Part shown: one piece after another, positions 8,941 to 16,986 of the stretch
Layout: the number at the start of each line of letters is the position of its first letter
Numbering within the stretch: position 1 is the stretch's first letter
NCBI GenBank assembly: GCA_001687465.1
Contig: LVLI01000082.1
Coordinates: forward strand, 1 to 19,082
Source: Halocafeteria seosinensis
Lineage: Eukaryota > Sar > Bigyra > Bicosoecida
Length of the DNA stretch: 19,082 nt
Direction: 5' to 3'
The notes under the pieces: model-generated
What the model saw: the letters and a program-made list of their open reading frames with translations, nothing else
What the model was told of the DNA's origin: nothing
Database searches by the model: none
Position numbers and translations under genes: made by a program

Positions 8941-10583
8941 GCTGCAACCGTATCTCGTTCTACCTTCCCGTGGCTTTAACCATCCATCAACAGTAACTAA
9001 TGACAAGGCTCTTCTCCTTTTTATGAATATGCTATCCGCTTTTCCGAACTTGTAAAATGTGGTTTGTCCACGTTGGCTGAATGGGCCACTCCCAGTGTGC
9101 GAGATCCGCTCGGGTAGAAGTATACTGTATACGAGTAGCAGGCTTCAGGACCCTTAAGCATCGAGGTGAGTATTGTACAGCAGGCGAAAGCTTTCTGCCA
9201 ACCGAACAATCATCCGTAAAAAGAGCTTTATCAGTGCATCGACAAGTGCTTTAAGCTCCGCTCTAACAGTCGGTGTCTCCTCCCTTGCAGATAACACCGG
9301 ACACCATGGGGAGAACTACCCAGACTACCGTAGGAGCCTATAATTGACCCCCAAAAGAATATGACAGGTAGGCCAAAACAAGTCAAGTAAGCTAGGGCTG
9401 TCTTTGTTGGAATAGGAAGACGATTTCTACCAAGGAATCCTGGGGAGGTGCGGTACTTGGGAACTTAAGCGCGGGCTAGGATGTTCTATTCTCCGCTGTC
9501 CGCTATCCACGCTGGCCCTGTTCGCGTCCGAGAGGATAACGTTGAAGTTGGCATCTTCCCGGGGAAGACCCAGAATATGGAAAGATATAGTGAAAGAAAA
9601 CTTCGGTTTGATGGGTAATTTCCCCGGTAGGAACCTTTGCTGCTTTCGCTGTCAGTGTTGATCCGTCCGGAGAAAATAAAACGGAAGTGGGGATGGACGG
9701 TCTTGAAGTAGGTGCTGGAGGTCCCTCATGCGTTCTGGAAGCCTTTTGGAAGGCCAAAGCGGTCGCCTACACCTAGAAGTAAGGAAAATGAATATACAAC
9801 GCAATGAAATTGGAAGTGATTTTGACATACTAGCGCGTGATGCTCTATAGATACTCAAAACATGCGCGGAGAGGCGCGGACCGCGGATTCGCGGCGAACA
9901 TCCTGGCGCAGGTGACCACACTCTTGAACTTACGAGTCTCAGTGTGAGAACCCCGGTTATTTGTGAGCCCAGCGGTAAACAAAAACGAACGAACTTACGG
10001 AAGAATTTGAAAAATACAAAATAGTTGCCAGTCATGAATGACTGAGCCGGATAGATCATCTATCATACCAGCCACAGCGCAAAAGCCGGTTCGAAGTGGA
10101 AACTTGAGAAAATACGGTGAAGCTGTTGGAGCGATTCCTGGTACGGTTCACCCCAGACACGGCTCAGCGTAGCCTGCAGACTACACATCTTCCGGTAGGA
10201 GCAATACCAAAACACACCACCCACTGTGCTTCAGTCTGTGAAGCCCAAAAAGGTTCAAGCTTCATCTCCGTCACGGGAACTCTACCATGGTAGTACATGA
10301 TGGTACCTATACTATGGAGCCTTTCACTCATCCTTAGGAGAATAGGTTACATGAAAAGTTTGCTTACTCAAATGAAACAAGTTAGTACATTTTTCTTCGG
10401 CAGAACTGAACTCAGTCAAAATCGCTCCACTACTGAAGTTGGTGGTAAACGCTGGTAGATCCTGGGACAGCCGTTGGCCGAGAAGTACAACACAGGTGTA
10501 TGGCACTGCATGCGGATTGTGATGATAGCAGTTCTACTTTTGGAATTCAAACGAGACGCCAATCATAGATCAGTCACCCAGCC
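8941..10583. other. Long intergenic stretch, no supported gene
   Basis: About 1.6 kb between the divergent GLUG and TTC39-like genes. 8941-9144 remains open in the GLUG frame without an ATG and could be 5' coding or an upstream exon end. Minus-strand frames at 9503-9757 and 9652-10059 look like chance frames. A 12-bp perfect palindrome (CTACCATGGTAG) lies near 10282-10293. Both genes' promoters presumably lie here, but no motif could be assigned. Confidence 0.5.
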
Positions 10584-12268
10584 ATGGCGGCCGCGAGTGC
10601 CATCAATGGGGAGAAAAACACGTCATTGAAGGAAGAGACCGAGCGGGACATTGCTCGTATCAGGACCGTCTTTAACACATACATATGTAAGGAACGAACG
10701 CGGAGTCATGTGAAGGGGGAATTGAAGGAAGCTCTGAAGGAAGAAGTGGAGAAGGGTCCCTTACGCCTAGACGTCTTCGGGAGTACCTCCGTCTCCCTGT
10801 TGGCGTTCGTGAAGGCGTTGATGACAATGGAAAATGAAGATGTGGAGGCCGCAGCCGTCCTCGCGGATGCCTGTGCCCAGTATTGTGCTAATGATTCGCC
10901 AGTCTCCGAAAAGCCAAACGATGACCCTCAAAAAATTATATTTGATACTGCGCACGCAGAAGCCAGACTAGCTGGAAGTGTACTGCTCTTCCTTCAGCCG
11001 TCTTTAACGCATGCTCTTCAAGGCGGTTAGGCTCTCAGGAAATGCTACAACCAATTCTTCGACTGTCTTGAGCGTGCTCAGATAAAAGAGTCATTGATCA
11101 GAGAATGCGGATCTGTTCCAATCTCTTCAGACACGCTCCAGCAGTTTTATTCGCAGTGGGAGACAGGGAGTCCACTGATCGCGTTGCTGTTTTCCCCAAC
11201 TTGCTCCCTCCCCAAAGCTATGCAGAAATCAAGAAAACGATGCCTGTTTCCGTCGCTAGTAGTATTTTATTTGGGATGGGTGGATTCAACTTGTACTATC
11301 ACTCCTCCCGCCGACAGTTAAGAAGGTGATTAGCTTTTCCGGGTTTCAAGGTAGCCGCCGTTACGGGATTTCTTGTCTCCGCACCAGCTTCCTCTCGGGA
11401 GGTCTTCATGCTCCTTTGGCGCTTTGTGTGCTTGTCACTTATTATATCGGAACCTCTTTGTGGATTCGAGATCTTTCTCCAGAAATGATGGAAGAAGCGC
11501 GACTACTGCTGGAACTAGCGTTACACATTTATCCTTCTAGTGTCCTGCTTCACTGGTTACAAGTAAGAATTAATGCATCATCATGTATTCTTATTATACC
11601 CCGAGAACTTTTCCTACTGTTATATGCAGGCACGCTGGTATAGAGTGTATAGGAATCCTCTTTCTGGGTATCGTGCATTGAGTAGGGTAGCTACACTGCA
11701 GCACATGCCTCTAGATCAGCGTTTGGAGGTTAACGATGTGCCCGGAACTCAAAACCCGACCGACGATGACTCTATCGGTTGGCGAGGGATGAAAAGCATC
11801 TGTTTGTACGAGCTGGGATGGGCGTCTTGTCTATTGGTAGAACAAGGGAGACAGAATCAACGTTTCTCGGAAGCAGCTCACTATTTCCACAGGCTGCGTC
11901 TATTGAGCATGTGGAGCATTTCGCTTTACGCCTATTTGGCGGGATCGTGCTTTCTGGCTGCAGGGGAGATACGAAACGCTACAGCTCTTTTGAAGGAGGT
12001 GGAAAGTAACGTGCAGCAAAAGTCTGGAAGAGTTCCGCCAATTGAGCAATTGGCTAGGAGACGAGCCCGTCGGATTCTTCATTCTATAGAATCCAAGCAC
12101 CTGGGCGACCAAGTAGAATTATACGGGGCAGACGGCATGTTACATACGGCAAATTTTACCTGTTTTTCTCCGGCCTTGGAGTTGATCTATCTTTGGAACG
12201 TTTTTCCCAAAGCCAGACGCTTTGTGAGTGGGCTAGCCAATATCTGCCAATCCCTCCGAGTCCACTAG
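10584..12268 (+). pseudogene. TTC39/Iml2-like TPR protein, frame-disrupted and 3'-truncated
   Basis: The ATG at 10584 has a strong start context. Recognisable family segments follow in order: LLAFVKALMTMENEDVEAA, HAEARLAGSVLLFLQPSL, SSILFGMGGFNL and, in the next frame, LSLLPPTVKKVISFSGFQGSRRYG, then LYELGWASCLLVEQGR, WSISLYAYLAGSC and the hallmark PALELIYLWNVFPKA. Coding is interrupted by an in-frame TAG at 11028-11030 inside a conserved stretch, by a frame change near 11170 and by another near 11285-11292. A genuine intron is present at 11563-11629. The family normally continues roughly a hundred residues past the YLWN motif, but this frame ends after NICQSL, where an antisense transposase-like frame begins. 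Yeast Iml2 is linked to inclusion-body clearance and animal TTC39 to lipid metabolism. This copy is probably non-functional. Confidence 0.75.
11563..11629 (+). other. Spliceosomal intron, 67 nt
   Basis: It starts GTAAGAA and ends TATATGCAG, in phase 0 between LLHWLQ and ARWYRVYRNP of the TTC39-like protein. Removing it joins two frames that both match the family at this point, so it differs from the nearby frameshifts, which have no splice signals. Confidence 0.8.
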
Positions 12269-12735
12269 CACTTCTTACCATTTGTCATATGGGCTGCGTC
12301 TGCACTATGAATAGACAGTAGCTTCCTTACATCTGGCTGCGGAGCCCAGAAAATTCGGCTGAAGAACTTCGCATTATCGGGAATGTGGAACATGTTTTTG
12401 TCCACAACTTCCATATGTTGTTTCAGAGATCCATGAGCCTTCTTCTCCGCCGCTGTACAAAGTGATTTCTACGCTCGCTTCCATGCTTTGTTCTCGTTCG
12501 TTCGGGTAATGTTAATCATTGCTTCTTTGCCACAGTAAGCGATCTCTACCCCACGGGGCTGCTTCACTAGCTGATCAAACAGTCTGACCGTGCGCTGCGC
12601 GCTCCCTCGTACAGTATCAAATGCCTGTTTTCTTGTCCTCTGTAGTACCGACTCTGTCAGTGCTTGACCTGGGTGTAGGTAGTTCTTAAGCATCGCTGCA
12701 AAAGTTCGTGAGCACGCTGGAAGGAAGGTGGGCCA
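12265..12735 (-). pseudogene. Transposase-like fragment (MULE-type suspected)
   Basis: The minus strand is open from 12735 to a TAG at 12265-12267 except for one in-frame TAG at 12469-12471. The first part reads LQRTRKQAFDTVRGSAQRTVRLF; the second reads FFSRIFWAPQPDVRKLLSIH followed by SADAAHM. An F.R.F segment followed about 20 residues later by DAAH fits the start of a MULE-type transposase core, where the first catalytic Asp sits in a DxxH strand; this is a pattern match only. A donor-like GTAAGA directly follows HMTNG, so the end could be an exon boundary. The rest of the catalytic core is absent because TTC39-like sequence follows. The fragment is probably a remnant of an element that landed at the end of that gene. 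Confidence 0.42.
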
Positions 12736-12739
12736 TCAG

Positions 12740-13096
12740 TCACATCTTCGTCGTCGGGAGCGGTACTAGGGGATTAACGAGAGATGTGCAGAAAGTTGCC
12801 AGTTGTTTCGCCGTATAATAACAAGAATTAGGCGGCCCTGCTCCATCATATTGATATTCCCCTGAAATTGCTGTTGCAGGAATGCTAACAGCAGTCACCT
12901 TCCACGGCACACACACAAATGTGACAGATAGCCCACCGGCCGGGAAGTTGACCACATCCTCTTCCACGGCAGAGTAGGAAAAGCTGCATTTAGTAATGCC
13001 CAATACGGCGTACCGTATGGAGGGAGGCGTAGCGGCTGTAGCCTCGGCTAAGGGGTACTTACTATAGTTGAGGTTGAGTACACATAACTGTGACAT
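12740..13096 (-). CDS. Unknown 118-aa ORF, related to the frame at 3788-4135
   Basis: A minus-strand frame from an ATG at 13096. It begins SQLCVLNLNYSKYPLAE and continues YAVLGITKCSFSYSAVEED, GGLSVTFVCVPWKVTAV, GEYQYDGAGPPNSCYY. The amino-acid composition, with alternating hydrophobic strands and several Cys, looks like a real beta-rich extracellular domain, but no family is recognised and no signal peptide is visible at this start, so an upstream exon is likely if the gene is real. It shares a 27-nt identical block and further similarity with 3788-4135, eight kb away. It could be a fragment of a dispersed gene family or of a mobile element. Confidence 0.35.
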   Translation of the reverse strand: MSQLCVLNLNYSKYPLAEATAATPPSIRYAVLGITKCSFSYSAVEEDVVNFPAGGLSVTFVCVPWKVTAVSIPATAISGEYQYDGAGPPNSCYYTAKQLATFCTSLVNPLVPLPTTKM

Positions 13097-13547
13097 AAGT
13101 ATCTATGGAAGTTACATAACTTCGTTGAAACTGACCGCTGGAACGGCTCTTTCTGTCACTGTGGGAGAGTTTCAAAGTTTCACACCTTGAACCCTCCGAA
13201 GTTGTCCCAACGGCTCTCTCGAACCCCACGAATGGGCCACGATGGGGAACATGATAGTTAGTGCTACCAAATGAAGGTTGAGGGTCAAAGAGAAAGACAG
13301 TCGCTCAACATAGTTTGTTAAGTACCCATTGCGGGGATAAAATTACAGGTAAGGGATAACTTATAGCAGGAAAAACTGCTTTCAACAACACACCCTACAA
13401 CGCTTTCTTCATCAACACAAATCACATTGAAGTACAATGAGAGTTTTTGTTGGATAAAAAACTCATGCCATACACATTTGTAAACACACACGAGTCATTC
13501 TATTACTAAGGCAATGGGTATGCATACCACGCAGTTGAGGCTTGGCG
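13097..13547. other. Intergenic, no supported gene
   Basis: Nothing recognisable on either strand. It precedes the first plausible exon of the unknown gene at 13548. Confidence 0.5.
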
Positions 13548-14559
13548 ATGGAAGGGGAAGAGCAGTCCTATGACTGTAAGTATTCCTCTCTGTGTTTTTC
13601 TTGCAGTTAGTTTAGATGAATGTTTGGTTTAATTTGTTTTTGTTGTATAGTTTCATCAGCCAGGGCTTTTCAAACGAACCTGAAGGTATCGTATGCGCTC
13701 AACGATCTTGCTGATGCCTTGTACGACAAGTACGATAGAGTCCAGGTCCAATCGATCGTCATGAGTGGTATACGCAGCGAACTCAGCCGTCTGCGAAGAT
13801 AGGAAAAAAGGTGGTGCTCGAAATGTCGTTTCTTCAGAAGAAGCTGAGCAAAGGTGGGACCTGCGAATATTGAAACATCAGTTAAGCAAGCTTAAGTCAT
13901 ACTCTATCTGCCAAAATTTGGAGGACCAAGAAATGATCACACACTTCTCCAGTCAGTTAGATCAGATTGATGCCCAAGCAGAAGGCAACGTTGAAAACGA
14001 CGATGACGACGAAGAAGACCGACATCCTGAGATTATGCGTCCTCCACATTTTGTTATCGGAACGATAAAGTGGCTTTGCTATTGCATGTCCGATAAATGT
14101 ACTGAGGCCAAGTGGACAAAGCTGCAGTCCATAGTCAAGGATATCAGTGGTTATTTTGACCATTTGTCTTCCACTAAGCCAGTATTGCCATTGCCAGAGT
14201 CATCAGGCGATTCTAAAGGGGCGTTTACCGCAGCATATACAGAACAAGGGTCAGCTGAACATAAAAGCGAAAACAAAGTTTCATATGGAGATACTGATGT
14301 GCATGGATTACTGAACAGTTTGCAGATAGCCNAAACTGGCAATGAGAAGTACAGCATTGCAAAGCAGTTGGTGGACACAAAATTGAAGCGGAACGAACAG
14401 TTCTCCGATGAAGAAGAAAAGCTCATCCCTTTAGAGGACGTGTTCTTCCTTGAAGATGTGTGGATAGAACGTCAACACCAGATTTACTGCAAGAAAATGG
14501 GGGTTGAAGGAGAGAATAATATGAGGAAAATATATCATAAGGGATACATTCACATATAA
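13548..14559 (+). pseudogene. Unknown acidic protein, frame-disrupted and running into the viral block
   Basis: A possible first exon (ATG 13548, MEGEEQSYD) ends at a consensus GTAAGT donor at 13576. An acceptor at 13658-13659 joins it in frame to RAFQTNLKVSYALNDLADALYD, which reads to a TAG at 13800-13802. The following frame, open from just after a stop at 13762, gives a longer product with an acidic run (ENDDDDEEDRHPE) and the segments FVIGTIKWLCYCMSDKC and PLEDVFFLEDVW. The two frames are related by a single-base shift near 13800, so the gene is broken or mis-sequenced. The last residues (YHKGYIHI) lie in sequence that already looks AT-rich and viral, suggesting that the true 3' end was removed by the insertion. 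An ambiguous base lies at 14332. No function is assigned. Confidence 0.4.
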
Positions 14560-14560
14560 C

Positions 14561-14712
14561 AGGGGATTATTCCCAAAATTTTATAGCAGGGGGTAAAACC
14601 CTAAATCCACAGGGAACCTACTACCTGAAGGTAGTAGTCCTATACATCTAGGGCTTAATCCTCTATAATAAAACTCAGGGGTTTATCCTCAATCATATGG
14701 GGATGTATCCTT
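14561..14712. repeat. Array of GGGG..CCC mini-palindromes around a 9-bp-arm hairpin
   Basis: Five 14-nt near-palindromes of the form AGGGGnTTATnCCC occur at 14561-14574, 14588-14601, 14650-14663, 14677-14690 and about 14698-14711. Between the second and third lies a hairpin with perfect 9-bp arms (CTACTACCT at 14618-14626, AGGTAGTAG at 14629-14637), itself flanked by AGGGA and TCCT as if inserted into a sixth unit. Two of the spacings are exactly 27 nt. The array sits at the presumed left end of the viral element, where terminal or replication signals are expected. Confidence 0.75.
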
Positions 14713-14742
14713 TATGATACATTTTCCTCGTGGTTGTGAAAA

Positions 14743-14790
14743 TTACACTTAAATTTACACTCAAAATTAACTTTTAAATTACACTCAAAA
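14743..14790. repeat. Four tandem 12-bp iteron-like units
   Basis: Consecutive 12-mers are TTACACTTAAAT, TTACACTCAAAA, TTAACTTTTAAA and TTACACTCAAAA; the second and fourth are identical, and a more degenerate fifth follows at 14791-14802. The strict 12-bp period in an AT-rich terminal region resembles origin iterons or an A/T-rich duplex-unwinding element. That function is inferred only. Confidence 0.65.
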
Positions 14791-14822
14791 TTTCATTTTT
14801 AAATAAGTAGCTTGAAAGCGAA

Positions 14823-14970
14823 GCGTGGTTATTGGCTTGTAGTCCGAAGCTACAATGACCGAGGACAGATGCTTTGAAAACCATCTGTAATACTTCAAAC
14901 TCAAATAATTTTATTTCGCTGGTGCTTTGCGTGGTTATTGGCTTGTAGCCTGACGCTACAATGACCGAGG
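14823..14970. repeat. Pair of 42-nt elements with conserved stem and variable loop
   Basis: The copies at 14823-14864 and 14929-14970 match at 39 of 42 positions. Each contains arms TTGTAG and CTACAA, and all three differences fall in the 7-nt loop between them (TCCGAAG against CCTGACG). An alternative outer pairing, GGTTATTG with CAATGACC, is also possible with one wobble. Between the copies lies a separate 7-bp-arm hairpin (ACAGATG/CATCTGT, about 14865-14888). This may be a protein-binding site, a structured RNA or part of the element's terminal repeat. Confidence 0.75.
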
Positions 14971-14996
14971 CGTCATTGAGCGAGGCGTCATTGAGC
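14967..14996. repeat. 15-bp perfect tandem duplication
   Basis: GAGGCGTCATTGAGC occurs twice head to tail (14967-14981 and 14982-14996), directly extending the second 42-nt element. The first 42-nt element lacks it. Confidence 0.9.
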
Positions 14997-15047
14997 GTCC
15001 TATTCTTATTATTATATTTTCTCTAAATAGAAATTTTTATAATTAGT

Positions 15048-15596
15048 TTAGACTTGATACTTTTGACATTTCTTTGACTTTTGATGTTGTGCTTTTCCAG
15101 CTCTACAAACTAAACAACAACAATATTCACATTCAATTTTTTCACTTAAATAATTTTTATTCTTTTCATGATATAGTTTAAGATATTGTTTTTTATGTTC
15201 TTTATTATTTTGATTGTATTGTTTTACACGCTGTAATACATGATTCTTATTATCTTGATACCATTCTTTTTTAGTTCTGGACGGCATATCTTTATTATAT
15301 TTTGGATTTAGATGTTCAAACCATTCTCTTTCACGGCGTTCAAGTTCTAATTTTGTGTTACAGGGGTAATATTCGATTAAAACCATCGTGAAGTTATTCC
15401 AACCACCGTTTTCTCTCATTAACCGATAACAAGGATGATGATAGTGAAGATTATCAGTGTTTTCACATGCGTTCTTGTGTTGATTTTTTCTCTTTCTGAA
15501 ATTGGTAGTGGAACCCACGTAATAAATTTCTGGTGTATCCAATGGAACGAGTTTATATATTAGACCGTTTTGATAGTTTGGATTATTTTTTGGCAT
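15048..15596 (-). CDS. GIY-YIG endonuclease with C-terminal C2HC finger
   Basis: A 182-aa protein if the ATG at 15596 is used; it starts MPKNNPNYQNGLIYKL. An in-frame ATG at 15638 would add 14 residues, but the family fold begins just after the later start. GLIY is at about 11-14 and YYVGST at 25-30, the two halves of the GIY-YIG signature. Arg 34/36 and His 40 follow in FRKRKNQH, and the catalytic Glu probably lies in LELERRE (84-89). NPKYNKD ends the core. A long basic, Asn/Lys/Tyr-rich linker leads to a zinc-finger-like tail with Cys 156, Cys 159, His 171 and Cys 177. Such nucleases are frequent in PLVs and giant viruses and may act in homing, recombination or integration. It is divergent to the capsid genes. 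Confidence 0.9.
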   Translation of the reverse strand: MPKNNPNYQNGLIYKLVPLDTPEIYYVGSTTNFRKRKNQHKNACENTDNLHYHHPCYRLMRENGGWNNFTMVLIEYYPCNTKLELERREREWFEHLNPKYNKDMPSRTKKEWYQDNKNHVLQRVKQYNQNNKEHKKQYLKLYHEKNKNYLSEKIECEYCCCLVCRAGKAQHQKSKKCQKYQV

Positions 15597-15693
15597 TGTA
15601 ATATAATGTACTAAAATGTCTTTAAATAGAAAAATCAATTTTGTGTTTTAAATAAATTATATTTATATTTTAATAAATATAAGTATAAAGATA
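15597..15693. promoter_or_regulatory. Divergent viral promoter region with a 10-bp-arm inverted repeat
   Basis: This 97-bp gap separates the nuclease (leftward) and the minor capsid gene (rightward). It is almost pure A/T and contains perfect 10-bp arms (TTATATTTAT at 15657-15666, ATAAATATAA at 15673-15682) around a 6-nt loop. TATAAAG at 15684-15690 ends 3 nt before the capsid ATG. Both promoters must lie here; the inverted repeat may bind a shared regulator, but AT-only sequence gives such repeats by chance more easily. Confidence 0.5.
15684..15690 (+). promoter_or_regulatory. TATA-like motif before minor capsid ATG
   Basis: TATAAAG ends 3 nt upstream of the ATG at 15694; a similar element precedes each plus-strand viral gene. 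Confidence 0.4.
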
Positions 15694-16928
15694 ATGTCTA
15701 AAAATACTTTGTATACTAACGGGAACCAGATTAAAAAGAAAGTAAACGTTGACAACTCTGAAGAGGGTCCTAACCCGTCACACGTGTACATTAACTTCGA
15801 GATATTAAATCACGCAACTAGTGGTAGTAATCTTCCCCTTTGTAAGTTTAAGGAGAATAGCAATCAACCTATGATAAATGATCCGGCAAAATATCGGGGT
15901 GTTCCTTTGAGATTTACTCTCGATGGAGTCACAAAAAATCTTCCCTGTTTTCATTTTTTTACTACCACAAATAGTGTAACAGATGGTATTTATACAGTTA
16001 CTTTAGAAGGAAACAAGGGAGGTAAAACTTATACAGAACAAACAGCTGTTCAATTTCAACCACAAAGAACTAATATATCACAACCTAATGCTAGTGATAT
16101 TGAAAGTGAATATTATCAGTGTTACACGATACAGTGGGTGGAATCTTTATTTAATCAAGCATTAGAGACGTGTTTTAGTAATCTTTCAACTCAAATGAGT
16201 AATGATAATAACGCACCTAGTTCTAGTGTTCAAGCACCCTTTTTACAATATGATAGTCAAAGCGGTAAGTTTAGTCTTTATGCTCCCATAGATGGATTTG
16301 GAACGGTTAATCAATTGAGTCCGGAAAATTATAAATTATATTTTAACGAAAACACTATAAATGTTTTTCTAATTTACCCTCAACTTTTAATGGTCTAAAT
16401 AGTAATAATGGTAAAGATTACACCATGATTTTTGATAGTAATCACAATCAAAATATAAAAGTAATTGATACTGATCCAACAGCGGGTAATACCACTAATA
16501 AATCATTTTATCAAATGACACAAGAAACATCTTCGCTAGGGAATTACTGGTCACCTGTAGAATCAATAGTTATTGTATCAAATTCAGGAATAAAGTTACA
16601 GCCTTCCATAGAAACACCGCCTTTAGAATATGGAGACAATAGTTATGGTAATCTTAATAGTAGAAACCAAGATCATTCAGAGAACATTTTAACTGAGTTT
16701 TCCATTGATAAAGATAACCCGTTAGATTGGCAACAAAACTTAGTATACGCACCCACAAGATACCGTTATTTTGATATAAGTGAATCATCAACTCATCCAT
16801 TGAGAAATTTAGAATTAGAATTTAAGTACAGAGATAGATTTTCAGGAAGACTTAAGGATTTATTCCTACCTTATCAAGCCACAGCTCATCTTTCGCTTCT
16901 ATTTCAGAGAAAAGATGTTAATCAATAA
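15694..16928 (+). CDS. Minor capsid/penton-like protein, with one frameshift
   Basis: The ATG at 15694 opens 234 codons with a stop at 16396-16398. A second frame, whose first ATG is at 16425, runs to 16928. That second frame is already open from 16347, overlapping the first, and the join lies at a run of five T (16364-16368): one further T would fuse the two into one product of about 411 residues. The combined product has features familiar from PLV minor capsid proteins: a beta-rich N-terminal half, and in the second half a WSPVESIVIVSNSG segment with ETPP and ILTEFSID downstream. It precedes the major capsid gene, the usual order for such a pair. I cannot tell a real inactivating mutation from a homopolymer sequencing error, and programmed frameshifting is possible but unsupported. 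Family assignment rests on motif memory and context. Confidence 0.7.
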
Positions 16929-16948
16929 GTTAAGAATTAAGGTTTTTG

Positions 16949-16975
16949 ATATTACTTTTTTCCAAAAAGTAATAT
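16949..16975 (+). terminator. Perfect 12-bp hairpin between the capsid genes
   Basis: The arms ATATTACTTTTT (16949-16960) and AAAAAGTAATAT (16964-16975) are fully complementary around a TCC loop. It starts 21 nt after the minor capsid stop and ends 11 nt before the major capsid ATG. Large DNA viruses such as mimivirus and its virophages end transcripts at such intergenic hairpins; the same role here is inferred. Confidence 0.65.
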
Positions 16976-16979
16976 AGAG
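16973..16979 (+). promoter_or_regulatory. TATA-like motif before major capsid ATG
   Basis: TATAGAG lies 8 nt upstream of the ATG at 16987 and overlaps the right arm of the intergenic hairpin, so terminator and promoter may be interleaved. Confidence 0.3.
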
Positions 16980-16986
16980 AAAAAGG

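Noticed and set aside
9503-10059. Two overlapping minus-strand frames in the long spacer
   Set aside because: Arg/Pro/Ser-rich translations without motifs, overlapping each other in different frames; probably chance.
10584-12268. Stop-codon reassignment to explain in-frame TAG
   Set aside because: True frameshifts occur in the same relics, and the intact polymerase and GLUG genes contain no internal TAG.
13780-13810. A tiny intron to repair the frame near 13,800
   Set aside because: No donor/acceptor pair of reasonable length restores the frame without losing protein-like sequence on one side.
14561-14996. CRISPR array or tRNA in the viral left end
   Set aside because: Repeats are of several unrelated kinds with irregular spacing and no spacers; no cloverleaf could be drawn for the 42-nt elements.
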